Origin: Sphingobacterium athyrii
Lineage (GTDB): Bacteria; Bacteroidota; Bacteroidia; Sphingobacteriales; Sphingobacteriaceae
Direction: 5' to 3'
DNA: 64,000 nt
NCBI RefSeq assembly: GCF_003071065.1
Contig: NZ_QCXX01000005.1
Location: 310,001-374,000 of the forward strand
Made by a program: the position numbers and the translations under genes. The notes beneath the pieces are model-generated. The model saw nothing but the letters and a program-made list of their open reading frames with translations. It did not search any database and was not told the origin of the DNA. Shown in pieces: positions 1 through 10,030 of the stretch; within the stretch, counting starts at the first letter, position 1; each line of letters begins with the position of its first letter.

Positions 1-665
1 ATTGAACCGTCTGCCGCTGGATATTGCACGAATGCAGCAAAAACGTCGTCTGTCAATTCCGATTCTTGAATAGCTGTGATTTTCAGCTCGATACCGAAAG
101 ATAAGGCACGCGTTTTCAATACATCTATCGTCTGTGGATAGGCATTTTCAGAAACCAAGAATACATTTGCTTCTTTGTTTTTACGCGCTGAGTAAAGCAT
201 AAACATAGCTTCAGCTGCAGCCGTAGCTTCATCCAATAATGAAGCGTTTGCAATTTCCAATCCAGTAAAATCAGAAATAACGGTCTGGAAGTTTAACAGT
301 GCCTGTAAACGACCTTGTGCAATTTCCGCCTGGTAAGGAGTATATTGCGTATACCATCCCGGATTTTCAAACACATTGCGTTGAATTACACCCGGAAGGA
401 TCACGTCATAGTATCCTTGACCAATAAAAGATTTAAAAACTTTATTTTTCTCTGCAATTTCCGCTATCCGCTTTAAATAGGCAACCTCAGACAATGCTTT
501 TGGAAGATTTAAAGGTTTTGGGGCACGGATTTGAGAAGGGACCGTTTGGTCGATTAGCTGGTCAATTGACGTTACGCCCAATTTGGCCAACATTTCATTC
601 GCTTCAACTGGACTTGGGCCATTGTGGCGACTTTCGAATTTTTCTTGGAAGTGTATATTGCTCAT
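1..665 (-). CDS. gcvP: Glycine dehydrogenase (decarboxylating), P-protein, N-terminal part
   Basis: Encodes the pyridoxal-phosphate P-protein of the glycine cleavage system, which decarboxylates glycine and passes the aminomethyl group to the lipoyl H-protein. The reading frame opens with MSNIHFQEKFESRHNG and continues with the typical N-terminal block: SFIGQGYYD, then NPGWYTQYTPYQAEIAQGR, then LLDEATAAAEAM. About 221 codons are present and the frame is still open at the left edge, so the gene is cut by the window and not broken. The start is the ATG directly before SNIHF. The partner gcvT lies about 16 kb to the right and is not in an operon with it. No glycine riboswitch was recognised upstream. 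Identity is confident from the family motifs. Confidence 0.95.
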   Translation of the reverse strand, partial: MSNIHFQEKFESRHNGPSPVEANEMLAKLGVTSIDQLIDQTVPSQIRAPKPLNLPKALSEVAYLKRIAEIAEKNKVFKSFIGQGYYDVILPGVIQRNVFENPGWYTQYTPYQAEIAQGRLQALLNFQTVISDFTGLEIANASLLDEATAAAEAMFMLYSARKNKEANVFLVSENAYPQTIDVLKTRALSFGIELKITAIQESELTDDVFAAFVQYPAADGS

Positions 666-1171
666 GTGTGCAAAAAGTTAACGCTTATAGACAGTTAGCG
701 ACATAATAATTAGGTAATTAACTCTCTTATAAACAGTCGTTTTTTGGATGAGCAAAGATAGCAAAATAAATGACTGAAAACGAAGCAAAAAAGTGTATAA
801 AAAGTCAGTTTTAACAACGCGCAGATATGCAATCGATTGTCCTATATGCATTAAAATTCAAATAAAAACAAACAACCAAAGTTCATGTTGAAAATATACC
901 AAATAAATCAAAGATAACTTAACAGAATAATAAAAAATGAAAGATTGAAGATATTCTTTTGCAATGGCGCCGATTTTTCAATACATTAGTATAAGTACCA
1001 ATTGTAAAGTGATTTCTGACACTGTTCAATGATTCAAAGGGATTTCACGCATAGTGCAGCATTGCTGAAAATCGAAAAGAGAAATCGGGCTTTTACTGCA
1101 ATGGGACTCATAAAAACAAGCATATCATTCTTTTTAACAAATATAAACCAGCGAAGTAACGATTATAAATC
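666..1171. other. Intergenic region between divergent gcvP and ctlX
   Basis: About 500 bases separate the two divergent starts. The stretch is AT-rich and holds no convincing ORF, tRNA or hairpin. It must carry the promoters of both genes, but I could not assign a clear -33/-7 pair. I see no conserved riboswitch core. Confidence 0.6.
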
Positions 1172-2125
1172 ATGAGAAAACAGGTAACAGACAGTGTACT
1201 CCTAGTAAGACCCTCTGTCTTCCGCAAAAATGAGCAGACCGCAGTCAATAATTTTTTTCAAAGGGACATTGAAAACTTAAGCGGTGAAGATGTAAATAGG
1301 GAGGCACAAAGTGAATTTGATGCCCTTGTCAATGAATTAAAATCACACGGCATTTTAGTGACGGTCATTCAGGACGATGAAAAATCGGAAAGCCCGGACA
1401 GCATATTTCCGAACAATATTGTCTCTTTCCACCAGGATGGCAAAATTATCTTTTATCCGATGTTTGCCCCCAACCGTCGAAAAGAGCATTTATTGGATTT
1501 TGAGGGTCCATTGAAACAAAACGGTTACTATGTAAAGTTGATTAAAGACTTAAGTGAGGCCGAAAATAACAGACAATATTTAGAAGGAACCGGGGCCCTT
1601 GTACTGGACCGAACACACCGTATTGCTTATTGTGCGCTGTCGGAACGCGCGGACCGCACCATGTTGGACGAATACTGCAGAACGGAAAATTACACTCCGA
1701 TCGTCTTTCATGCATTTCAGACAGTCAATGGCGAACGCAGACCTATCTATCATACCAATGTGGTATTGGCGGTGGGAGAAGATTTTGCAATCTTATGTCC
1801 GGCTGCGATTGACAATCAATCCGAACGGGAGGAGTTGTTCAAGAAATTAAAAGAAACTGGAAAAGAAATCATCGAGATCAACGAAAACCAACTGGAAAAT
1901 TTTGCGGCAAACTGCCTCCAGGTCAGAAATAAATATGGCAACCGTTTTATCGTATTAAGCGATAAAGCATTATCCTCATTGACCCTTTATCAAACGGCAC
2001 AATTGGAAAAGCATGGAAAAATCATCCATCAGGATTTACATGTTATTGAAACCTGTGGCGGAGGTAGTGTCCGCCATATGATGGCAGAAGTATTCCTTCC
2101 AAAAGAAAAAGTGATGAATGCTTAA
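1172..2125 (+). CDS. ctlX: Citrulline utilisation hydrolase CtlX-like (amidinotransferase/arginine deiminase fold)
   Basis: A 317-residue protein of the guanidino-group-modifying superfamily. The PDSIFPNN block at about residues 75-82 matches the substrate-binding acidic motif of this fold. The C-terminal CGGGSVRHM near residue 295 supplies the predicted nucleophilic cysteine, and a histidine in the HTNVVL segment fits the middle catalytic His. CtlX-type members are linked to citrulline or arginine catabolism, but substrate choice cannot be read from sequence alone; a related deiminase or dimethylarginine-hydrolase activity is possible. It is a single-gene unit, and its stop codon lies inside the loop of a terminator hairpin. 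Confidence 0.85.
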   Translation: MRKQVTDSVLLVRPSVFRKNEQTAVNNFFQRDIENLSGEDVNREAQSEFDALVNELKSHGILVTVIQDDEKSESPDSIFPNNIVSFHQDGKIIFYPMFAPNRRKEHLLDFEGPLKQNGYYVKLIKDLSEAENNRQYLEGTGALVLDRTHRIAYCALSERADRTMLDEYCRTENYTPIVFHAFQTVNGERRPIYHTNVVLAVGEDFAILCPAAIDNQSEREELFKKLKETGKEIIEINENQLENFAANCLQVRNKYGNRFIVLSDKALSSLTLYQTAQLEKHGKIIHQDLHVIETCGGGSVRHMMAEVFLPKEKVMNA

Positions 2126-2142
2126 GGCATTCATCACTTTTT
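2111..2142 (+). terminator. Intrinsic terminator overlapping the ctlX stop codon
   Basis: An 11-bp perfect stem, GTGATGAATGC / GCATTCATCAC, has a 5-nt loop (TTAAG) and is followed by five T. The last sense codons of ctlX form the left arm and the TAA stop sits in the loop, so the coding end doubles as terminator. Confidence 0.85.
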
Positions 2143-2278
2143 GAAACTCAAATTCCATCAGGATACAGCTAATGAATCTCTTTTTTTTCTAATTTGTTGA
2201 TCTTTCTTGTATCTGAACCTGATATTACATCAGACTTTTGCCCCTTTATTGTTATTTTTGATTCAATTTTAAAAGGCG

Positions 2279-2300
2279 CGGCTATCTAGTCAGACAGCCG
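2279..2300 (-). terminator. Possible terminator of the TonB receptor gene
   Basis: Read on the minus strand, CGGCT...AGCCG forms a short stem with internal imperfections, followed after CGCC by TTTTAAAA. It lies just past the stop of the Oar-like receptor. The stem is weak, so confidence is modest. Confidence 0.4.
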
Positions 2301-2321
2301 TGTCCTGCTTTTCTAAACTAT

Positions 2322-5300
2322 TTAGAAAGAATAACGTAAGCCCAGCTGGAATTGGTATGGGTTGCCGGAGGGGGTAACGATACCTGAATTGTTTACATTG
2401 TAATTAAACTGCTGCTTGGCAACATCAAAAGGAATCAGCTTTTCTCCGGCAGCATCTTTGCCGCCTAACGCATATAGATTTTGATTGCCTAGAGACTCAT
2501 TTATGCCCCAAGTTTTCTTAAACAAGTTGGCAACGTTGAAAAGATCGCCCGATATCTCCAATGCGTGGTTCTTATATAAATTGAATTTTTTAGCAATTCG
2601 GAGATCGATCAAACCATAAAAACCATTCACCCCACCATTACGTTCTGCTATTTTACCCTGATATTCCTTGATATAATCTTTAAGACTCTGACTCGCTTCT
2701 GGGTTATTCAACAGATTGTTGAGTCCGGTAACCAGCTGTTTTGAAGTATTCGGGTTATTCGGGTCAAAGATAAAGGCCAAATCATTATCTCCGGCGACAA
2801 AGTCTCCATTGATGTTACCGCCTGCGAGTAAACTATACCGTGTCCCGCCGATACCTGAGTAGCGAACGCCGACACTAACCCCGTAAAATGTGGGTAAAGT
2901 TCCGTAAATAACAATCTTATTACGGAATTGATTGTTCGAATAGCTCATTTTGCTCAAATCGCGAGGATCATCTTTCACCGCTAGGGATAAGGTAGCCGTA
3001 TTGGCCACATTCCCGTTGAAGGAAGTATTGTCTTTTGCATCGTTCCAGGTATAACTAACCGAGATCGTTCCATCCTTGTAATACTGATAGCTTGCATCCA
3101 GGACGACAGCAAACTGATTGACTTTCCCCTCAGAATTCAATTCCAAAACTCGGCCAAATTTATCTGAAATCCGTCCTTTTTTCCAATCCGGAGCTCCATC
3201 AACGATGGATGCCGCAGGAACGAATACGCCTCTATTATCCTCATTAGCTAATCTAAAGAAAGGATCCTGTACCATATTTCGATCTACGTACATATAGTTA
3301 TTGCGTCCCAAATTCATATATCCTGAAAGACTCGCTTTCAGCTTCTCCGTAAAAAAGTGGGTGTAGGAAATATTTGCTTTATACACGACCGGGATTTTGG
3401 CATCGGGACCATAGGTATTGATGGTCGGGACCTGAAACTGGGCCAAAGTGGGCGTGGATGATGGATCGTTTCTATAGCCGACAAAATTTGGTGTAGGTAC
3501 ATCAGCCCCACGAACATCAACAGTAGCAAAGTGTTTACCATCGAAAGTAAGGTTATTGATCGTCATATAGTTATTGATATCCGAGGCAAAAATACCCCCG
3601 CCCACACGGAAAAAGTCTTTACGCTCCTCATTCACATCCCAGGTCATCTGAAAACGCGGTTGTACCACAAAAGACTTCAGTTTATGATCTGTACGTACTC
3701 CGACCTCTTTTAGCAATTCTTCGTTTAATGGAGAGGTTGGATAATGACCATAATCCAGTCGCAATCCAGCTACCAAATCCAATCCTTGTGCTAATTTAGT
3801 TTGTAATTGCCCGTACACACCGGCATTGAATATCTTACCGACCACTGCTGGATCACTCATCAAAGGAACTTCACGATAGTAAGCATATGGCTTCATGTCG
3901 TCAAAGTTCTGCATAGCCGTTTTTCCATCACTTGGTCTAAAATGGAAGCGGCCATTGACCTCACTTCCGTAAATGGAATTTGCATGGGTATACATCAGGT
4001 CCACACCAAAGGTGTAATTGATATTGTCGGTGCTGTAATAGATATTATCGACAAGCTGAAATACATTATTTTTAAAGGATTCCTGCGCAAAACGATGCCC
4101 GCCCAATTGCAATGTGGTCTTTTTATCTTCCCCGGCAACTTTGGAGATCGCATCTTCTACAATTGCACGTGGAATATTCTGGCCGGGTAAAAGGTCTCCC
4201 GGACTACTTTTCTGATAGGTATAAAGATGTTGTACTTTTAACTCATTGGTTACCTTAGGGGAAATGGTGGTACGCAATGTAGCCAGTAGGCTGTTGTCGA
4301 TATTCTTGTCATTCCCGTAAGATTCATATAAAGTAATTGGTTTGTTGTCTTGAAGCCCAAGCTTATTGTTGTCACTTGTAAAGTTATTACGGATTGTCAA
4401 TAAGTTATTATCATTGATTTGCCAGTCAATACGTCCAAAAATCGCATCGGAGCCTCTTTTCTTGTCAAAAGCACCATATTGGCGTTCGTTTCCCAATCCG
4501 TACTTTTTCCGCCCGATATTGACAAATTCATCCAATGTCGCGTTTGTAACATTAAATCTTTTTTCATCGGCTTCAGAGTTGATATCAGCAATAATCAAGG
4601 GACGGGAGTCTTGCTGATGATCCCAGGCAACAAAATAATGGAGTTTGTCTTTTATAATGGGACCACCCAATGTAAAGCCATATTGATAAGTGGAAAAATC
4701 GTTGCTTCGTTTGTTTCCCCGAATATCATAAGGACTCGACAACCAGTCTGCTCGCGAATATAACCAGGCACTACCCTGTGTCTTATTTGTTCCTTGTTTT
4801 GTCACGGCACTGACCGTACCCCCTCCGGCTCTCCCATAAGTCACATCATATTGATTGGTCACAACTTTAAACTCCCGTACTGCTTCAATAGAGATCGAAA
4901 AAGGAGCACCACTCCGGCTTGTTGTCGAACCCGCAGAAGTCGGGTTTTTCGCGTTCATACCATCAATGGTAAAATTGGTAGAAGACCCGAGCTGACCACC
5001 GATATTATCGCCCTTGCTCAACGGAGATAGATCCATTAAAGACGTAAAATTACGGCCATTGACGGGTAGTTTCGCAATATCCCGGGCTGTAACCGCTGTT
5101 GCGGCACCCAAGTTCTCTATTTTATTCTTGAGGGTGCTTACACCAGTCAATTCAACTGTTTCCAGTACATTTGAAGCATTCTGAATCGGAATGTTTAACC
5201 GGATCATATCCCCTTGGTTTAGCGTAAAGCCGGAACGAACCTGCTCTCCGTAACCGATATAAGTCACTTTAATGATGTACGGGCCTCCCAATGGAAGCTC

Positions 5301-5501
5301 CTTGAAATTGAAATCGCCATTGGCATTGGTAGATGTTTTGGTGGTAAAACCTGTAGATTCGTTACGAACCTCTACTGAAGCCCCATGAACGCCTTTGTTA
5401 TTCTCGTCCGTAATTTTTCCGGAAAATCCTGCTTGGGTTGTTTGCGCATACAAACCTGTTCCTATCGCAATGGCACAAGTCGTAAGTAATATTTCTTTCA
5501 T
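2322..5501 (-). CDS. Oar-like TonB-dependent outer-membrane receptor with carboxypeptidase-regulatory-like domain
   Basis: A 1059-residue outer-membrane protein. It has an N-terminal signal peptide of about 19 residues ending GLYAQ. A carboxypeptidase-regulatory-like beta-sandwich follows at about residues 24-105 (GKITDENNKGVHGASVEV), then a plug domain at roughly 115-230 and a long beta barrel ending in the aromatic LRYSF typical of OMP insertion signals. The arrangement and length fit Oar-type receptors rather than SusC, and no SusD partner lies nearby. The ligand is unknown; Oar homologues have been linked to adhesion, peptide uptake or protease export in other Bacteroidota and myxobacteria. 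It is transcribed alone. Confidence 0.9.
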   Translation of the reverse strand: MKEILLTTCAIAIGTGLYAQTTQAGFSGKITDENNKGVHGASVEVRNESTGFTTKTSTNANGDFNFKELPLGGPYIIKVTYIGYGEQVRSGFTLNQGDMIRLNIPIQNASNVLETVELTGVSTLKNKIENLGAATAVTARDIAKLPVNGRNFTSLMDLSPLSKGDNIGGQLGSSTNFTIDGMNAKNPTSAGSTTSRSGAPFSISIEAVREFKVVTNQYDVTYGRAGGGTVSAVTKQGTNKTQGSAWLYSRADWLSSPYDIRGNKRSNDFSTYQYGFTLGGPIIKDKLHYFVAWDHQQDSRPLIIADINSEADEKRFNVTNATLDEFVNIGRKKYGLGNERQYGAFDKKRGSDAIFGRIDWQINDNNLLTIRNNFTSDNNKLGLQDNKPITLYESYGNDKNIDNSLLATLRTTISPKVTNELKVQHLYTYQKSSPGDLLPGQNIPRAIVEDAISKVAGEDKKTTLQLGGHRFAQESFKNNVFQLVDNIYYSTDNINYTFGVDLMYTHANSIYGSEVNGRFHFRPSDGKTAMQNFDDMKPYAYYREVPLMSDPAVVGKIFNAGVYGQLQTKLAQGLDLVAGLRLDYGHYPTSPLNEELLKEVGVRTDHKLKSFVVQPRFQMTWDVNEERKDFFRVGGGIFASDINNYMTINNLTFDGKHFATVDVRGADVPTPNFVGYRNDPSSTPTLAQFQVPTINTYGPDAKIPVVYKANISYTHFFTEKLKASLSGYMNLGRNNYMYVDRNMVQDPFFRLANEDNRGVFVPAASIVDGAPDWKKGRISDKFGRVLELNSEGKVNQFAVVLDASYQYYKDGTISVSYTWNDAKDNTSFNGNVANTATLSLAVKDDPRDLSKMSYSNNQFRNKIVIYGTLPTFYGVSVGVRYSGIGGTRYSLLAGGNINGDFVAGDNDLAFIFDPNNPNTSKQLVTGLNNLLNNPEASQSLKDYIKEYQGKIAERNGGVNGFYGLIDLRIAKKFNLYKNHALEISGDLFNVANLFKKTWGINESLGNQNLYALGGKDAAGEKLIPFDVAKQQFNYNVNNSGIVTPSGNPYQFQLGLRYSF

Positions 5502-5650
5502 TTAGTTGTTGGTTGTAATATGGCAACAAAACTACTCTGACAGTATTAACAGAAGCTAAACGAAATATTATGAAATTATAAACAAAGCACGACAAAACGA
5601 ATTAAGGAAAAATAACGAAGCAAAAAGAAAAGACAGAGGGGATTAATCAT

Positions 5651-5677
5651 AAAAAAAGTCAGTGAAACACTGACTTT
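5651..5677 (-). terminator. Intrinsic terminator overlapping the bshC stop
   Basis: The stem AAAGTCAGTG / CACTGACTTT with a 3-nt AAA loop is followed by a T-run when read on the minus strand. It begins within the bshC stop codon. Confidence 0.8.
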
Positions 5678-7265
5678 AATATAAGATTGTAAATTTAAAA
5701 TCCAGGGGATTAAAATACTTATAAAGATCTCTAAAGAGGTTATCACCATATTTTACATACAACAAGGCGAAGTTTTCCGATCGCTCCTGTAGTCCCCCTC
5801 CGGGAAAGAGCTTTTCTTTTACATTGTCTATATCTGCCAATGCATGCTGATGGTTTCGTTTTTCTGCTTTCATCAACTTTTTTTCCAGGTTGTTCATCGC
5901 CTTTTTCAAGCGAGCTTTTATCGCCTCGGTGCTGGGGCCCAGACTTGGATCGATTTTGTGAGTGCGCAACCTTATCTTTCCAAAGATCGCATTCAGTTCC
6001 ATCCATTCATCATTAAGGTTTAATCTTTCCTTGGTATGACGGCGTACATACTCCTTCTTCAAAACCTCTGCTGGCCGAAAGATGCTTTTGAAGGTTAGAT
6101 CAACACGAAAAAGCTTCGCGGCCACATTATCTTCGGTAATCATCGCTGAATTTCGCGGAATCAGGATGGGAAAATCTATTTTGTACTGATCAAAATTAGA
6201 TTTCAGTTGCATCCAATAGACCATTTCAGCTCCACCGCCGATATAGGCTAAATTGGGAAGGATAACTTCCTGATACACTGGACGCATCACTACATTTGGA
6301 CTAAAACGCTCAGGATGGGCATCTATTTCTTTTTCCAGCTCTTCCTTGGTAAAATATATATTTTGATGCAGCACCTCATATCGGCCGTCTGCAGTCAGAA
6401 CCAAGCGTTCTCTAAATTCATCGGTCAGATAAAAGAAGTTGATTTCCCGCGCATGCACCTGTGTAGAAAAACCCTTTGACTCCAGTTCTTTAGACCTCTC
6501 CGTGATGGCTTTAAAGCTATTTTCGGATAAAATATCCGTTTTGATAATCGGCTTAAATAACTCCTTCAGTGCTTTATCATCTGCATCAATAATCAAAAGA
6601 CCATAGGCTTTAAAAAGTTCGTTTACCATATAACGTGTTGCGTCAGCCAACCTCGAGTGTTTCAGGTATGCTTGCTCCACAATAGCTGTGAGCTTAGCAG
6701 AATTGTCAGAAAGACCAAGGATGTTAGTGTATTGCTTTACTGCATCGACAATTGAACTAGTATCCATCCGTCCTGTAGCCGATACCGCAGGTATTTCCCA
6801 GGCAATTTTCTTTCCGTAGACTTTCGTATGATTAATTTCTTCAAAATCATGATCCTCAGTAGCCATCCAATATACCGGTACAAAGTTTTTGTCCGGATGT
6901 TTGGCATGTAAGTCTTCGGACAGACGTATTGCCGTCATGATCTTAAATATAAAGTACAAGGGCCCCGTAAAGATATTCAGTTGGTGGCCCGTGGTAATCG
7001 TATAGGTATTCTCCTGCAACAACAAATCTATATTTTTGGCGACGGCGGGAGAACCCGGCAACAATGTCGCATATTGAGCTTTTAGGCGCTCCACGAGAAT
7101 GCCACGGTGGTCAAAATGTTTTTTTTCGTGCAATTGCTTTTCAAAACCGTCAAATGTAGGCCAGTGTCCAACAAACGGTTTCAGCGCCTCGTCATGAGCC
7201 AGATAGGCCAACAATGTTTTGGAGAAACTATTTGTCTCACTATATTCGATATAAGTTGCTTTCAT
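5676..7265 (-). CDS. bshC: Bacillithiol biosynthesis cysteine-adding enzyme BshC
   Basis: BshC adds cysteine to glucosaminyl-malate in the last step of bacillithiol synthesis. Diagnostic segments are TTGHQLNIFTGPLYFIFK and VYWMATEDHDFEEINH, followed by a Rossmann-like core and a helical C-terminal half, for 529 residues. This is close to the usual family length of about 530-540. The frame extends upstream only through a TTG, so the ATG of MKATYIEYSE is taken as the start. BshA and BshB are not in the window. Bacillithiol use is known in several Bacteroidota, so the gene implies a low-molecular-weight thiol other than glutathione. Confidence 0.93.
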   Translation of the reverse strand: MKATYIEYSETNSFSKTLLAYLAHDEALKPFVGHWPTFDGFEKQLHEKKHFDHRGILVERLKAQYATLLPGSPAVAKNIDLLLQENTYTITTGHQLNIFTGPLYFIFKIMTAIRLSEDLHAKHPDKNFVPVYWMATEDHDFEEINHTKVYGKKIAWEIPAVSATGRMDTSSIVDAVKQYTNILGLSDNSAKLTAIVEQAYLKHSRLADATRYMVNELFKAYGLLIIDADDKALKELFKPIIKTDILSENSFKAITERSKELESKGFSTQVHAREINFFYLTDEFRERLVLTADGRYEVLHQNIYFTKEELEKEIDAHPERFSPNVVMRPVYQEVILPNLAYIGGGAEMVYWMQLKSNFDQYKIDFPILIPRNSAMITEDNVAAKLFRVDLTFKSIFRPAEVLKKEYVRRHTKERLNLNDEWMELNAIFGKIRLRTHKIDPSLGPSTEAIKARLKKAMNNLEKKLMKAEKRNHQHALADIDNVKEKLFPGGGLQERSENFALLYVKYGDNLFRDLYKYFNPLDFKFTILY

Positions 7266-7586
7266 ATATGCTGATTGTACGATATACAAATGTATTTAGT
7301 TTGAGCGGACAAAATACTGATTTTTAATAAAAAGCTCATTCCACTTTTAAATTATATCATTCTATTGACAAATGTCCAAATAAAACCCTGATACTTTCTC
7401 CGGCATCAACAGCGATATACATCCACAGAAGATTCTCCCTAACCAATAATCCAAGCCTAGCAAGCTCATTGACGCCCCAATGAAAAATTACGAGTCAAAA
7501 AAAAGACTGTTCAAAAAAAGAGCCTCCCTTGTATTTCGGGAGGCTCCAGCATATATTCTTAATGACCTTTATCGGTCAACCGAGTA
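7266..7586. other. Intergenic region upstream of bshC
   Basis: About 320 bases are gene-free. Apart from the rimO terminator at its right end, I see only AT-rich sequence that should carry the bshC promoter. Confidence 0.5.
7513..7546 (-). terminator. Intrinsic terminator of the rpmB-ftsY-rimO block
   Basis: On the minus strand a 9-bp stem GAGCCTCCC / GGGAGGCTC with a 9-nt loop is followed directly by seven T, shortly after the rimO stop. Confidence 0.9.
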
Positions 7587-8924
7587 TTATTTTTTGACAA
7601 TTTCGCCATAGAGATCGAAATCTTCCGCACGGTCGATTTTTACCTGAACAAAATCACCGATCCGCGCATAGGAATCCGCCGCTGAAATCAAGACCTCATT
7701 GTCCACTTCCGGAGAATCATATTCTGTTCGCCCGATAAAATAATCTCCGTCCACACGATCGACTAATACCTTATATGTATTGCCCACTTTCGATTGATTA
7801 ATATCGTAAGAAATTCCTTGTTGAACCTCCATAATAGCCTCAACACGTTCTTCTTTTATTTCTTGTGGAACATTGTCCTCCAAGGTATGCGCATGCGTCT
7901 TTTCCTCATGGGAATAGGTAAAACAGCCCAAACGGTCAAAACGAGTTTCCTCCACCCATTCCAACATCTCTTGAAAATCCTGCTCCGTCTCCTCGGGGTA
8001 TCCACAGATTAATGTCGTACGCAACGCGATGTCAGGCACTTTATCCCGGATCGCATTGACAAGGTCGATCTGTTTCTGTTTGGTTGTCCCTCTACGCATA
8101 GACTTCAACATTGGGTCTGAGATATGCTGCAATGGCATATCCAGGTAATTACAGATATTTGAACGCTCATTCATTGCATCCAAAATATCCATTGGAAAAC
8201 CAGAAGGATAGGCATACTGTAAACGGATCCACTCAATACCATCTACATCGGACAAATGACGCATCAGGTCTGAAAGATTACGTTTCCCATAGATATCCAA
8301 TCCATAATAGGTTAAATCTTGCGCTATTAAAATTAATTCCTTAGTTCCATTTGATGCCAAAAATTTCGCTTCCTTAACCAAGTCATCAATTGATTTGGAA
8401 ACATGCTTACCGCGCATTAATGGGATTGCACAGAATGAACAAGGGCGGTTACAACCTTCTGCGATCTTAAAATAAGAAAAGTGGGAAGGAGTCGTCAATA
8501 AGCGTTCGCCCAATAATTCATGGCGATAGTCCGCTCCGATAGAAGCGAGTAAATCAGGCAAATCATTTGTCCCGAAATAGGCATCCACACTCGGAATTTC
8601 AGCTTGCAGTTCGGGTTTATAACGTTCCGAAAGACATCCGGTAACAATCACCTTATTGATCTTACCTTGGTCCTTTAATTCTGAATATTGTAAGATTGCA
8701 TCAATAGACTCCTGTTTAGCATTGTCAATAAAGCCACAGGTATTGATGACAACAATGTCATTCTCCTGTATATTGGAGGCCTCATGGACAACTTCCATCT
8801 GATTACCTTTCAGTTGTCCCATCAGCACTTCACTATCGTGAATATTTTTCGAACAGCCCAAAGTAACGACGTTGACACGTGGTTTATTGATCAAAGGGAC
8901 AGATTTCGTATATTTTGTCTTCAT
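7587..8924 (-). CDS. rimO: Ribosomal protein S12 methylthiotransferase RimO
   Basis: A radical-SAM enzyme that adds a methylthio group to a conserved aspartate of ribosomal protein S12. The N-terminal methylthiotransferase domain shows TLGCSKN at about residue 21, with Cys24 as a predicted auxiliary cluster ligand. The radical-SAM CxxxCxxC occurs as CNRPCSFC near residues 158-165, and a TRAM domain closes the protein (about 446 residues). The ATG before KTKYTKSVPL is chosen; the upstream extension adds an unconserved leader. It lies downstream of ftsY in the conserved ribosomal-protein/SRP-receptor block and ends at a strong terminator. Confidence 0.95.
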   Translation of the reverse strand: MKTKYTKSVPLINKPRVNVVTLGCSKNIHDSEVLMGQLKGNQMEVVHEASNIQENDIVVINTCGFIDNAKQESIDAILQYSELKDQGKINKVIVTGCLSERYKPELQAEIPSVDAYFGTNDLPDLLASIGADYRHELLGERLLTTPSHFSYFKIAEGCNRPCSFCAIPLMRGKHVSKSIDDLVKEAKFLASNGTKELILIAQDLTYYGLDIYGKRNLSDLMRHLSDVDGIEWIRLQYAYPSGFPMDILDAMNERSNICNYLDMPLQHISDPMLKSMRRGTTKQKQIDLVNAIRDKVPDIALRTTLICGYPEETEQDFQEMLEWVEETRFDRLGCFTYSHEEKTHAHTLEDNVPQEIKEERVEAIMEVQQGISYDINQSKVGNTYKVLVDRVDGDYFIGRTEYDSPEVDNEVLISAADSYARIGDFVQVKIDRAEDFDLYGEIVKK

Positions 8925-9018
8925 ATGATTAGAAGGGTTTGTCGAGAAAAAAAAAGGGCTGATCAATCATTCCTAAGCAAAGAATGACAACCTTATTTCT
9001 GACAATAATTTTAATTTT

Positions 9019-9981
9019 CTATTTGAAAAGGGAGTCTACAAATTCCTTTTTATTAAATAATTGGAGATCGCCAATTTTTTCGCCTACACCAATGTATTTC
9101 ACAGGAATCTTAAATTGATCAGATATCCCAATGACGACACCGCCTTTCGCTGTTCCGTCCAATTTCGTCAGCGCCAAAGCGTTTACGTCTGTCGCTTGTG
9201 TGAATTGGGTACATTGCTCTATGGCATTCTGACCTGTAGAAGCATCTAAGACCAACAAAATTTCATGTGGAGCGCCGGGAACGACTTTTTGCATGACATT
9301 TTTAATCTTGGTCAATTCATTCATTAGACCAACCTTATTATGTAAACGGCCTGCGGTATCAATAATACAGACATCTTCCCCATTAGCAACAGCAGACTTA
9401 ACCGTATCATAAGCGACAGAAGCGGGATCCGAACCCATTGCCTGTGCCACAACGCGCACTCCAACACGCTCGCCCCACAACTTAAGCTGATCCACAGCTG
9501 CGGCACGAAATGTATCTGCGGCGCCTAACACGACTTTACTTCCAGCTTGTTTGAGCTGGTGGGCAAGTTTGCCTATTGTTGTCGTCTTACCAACACCATT
9601 CACTCCGACGACCATAATGACATAAGGTTTATGATCTCCGTAATTGAAGTTTTCAAAATCTGAGCTGTTATTTTCGGCAAGTAAGGTCTGAATCTCTTCT
9701 TTCAGTAAATTGTTTAGCTCTGAAGTGGAGACATATTTATCTCGGGCAACACGCGCTTGAATGCGGTCTATGATTTTTAAAGTCGTCGTAACCCCCACAT
9801 CAGAAGTAACCAAAACCTCTTCCAAATTATCAAGCACATCGTCATCTACAGTAGATTTACCCACTACAGCTTTCGTTATCTTGGAAAGAAATCCTTCTTT
9901 GGTTTTTTCCAACCCCTTGTCTAAGGCTTGCTCTTCTTCTTGTGTTTGCGGTTTTTTCTTAAAAAAATCAAATAATCCCAT
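9019..9981 (-). CDS. ftsY: Signal recognition particle receptor FtsY
   Basis: The SRP-receptor GTPase docks SRP-ribosome complexes at the inner membrane. It has a short amphipathic start (MGLFDFFKKK), a helical N domain, the P-loop GVNGVGKT at about residues 126-133 and DTAGR at about 208-212. At 320 residues it is a short FtsY lacking the long acidic A domain of Escherichia coli, as is usual in this phylum. The ATG of MGLFDFF is used; a longer frame exists upstream but is not FtsY-like. It follows rpmB, rpmG and the DUF4295 gene and precedes rimO. Confidence 0.96.
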   Translation of the reverse strand: MGLFDFFKKKPQTQEEEQALDKGLEKTKEGFLSKITKAVVGKSTVDDDVLDNLEEVLVTSDVGVTTTLKIIDRIQARVARDKYVSTSELNNLLKEEIQTLLAENNSSDFENFNYGDHKPYVIMVVGVNGVGKTTTIGKLAHQLKQAGSKVVLGAADTFRAAAVDQLKLWGERVGVRVVAQAMGSDPASVAYDTVKSAVANGEDVCIIDTAGRLHNKVGLMNELTKIKNVMQKVVPGAPHEILLVLDASTGQNAIEQCTQFTQATDVNALALTKLDGTAKGGVVIGISDQFKIPVKYIGVGEKIGDLQLFNKKEFVDSLFK

Positions 9982-10030
9982 GGAGTGTTTAGTGAAAATT
10001 GATGTCCAAATATAAACAAATGTCCTCAAC

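Noticed and set aside
494..706. Plus-strand ORF opposite the gcvP start
   Set aside because: It lies antisense to the highly conserved gcvP N-terminus and has no family features.
666..1171. Glycine riboswitch upstream of gcvP
   Set aside because: I could not identify the conserved aptamer cores, and the gcvT leader is too short to contain one; cannot be excluded without a covariance-model search.
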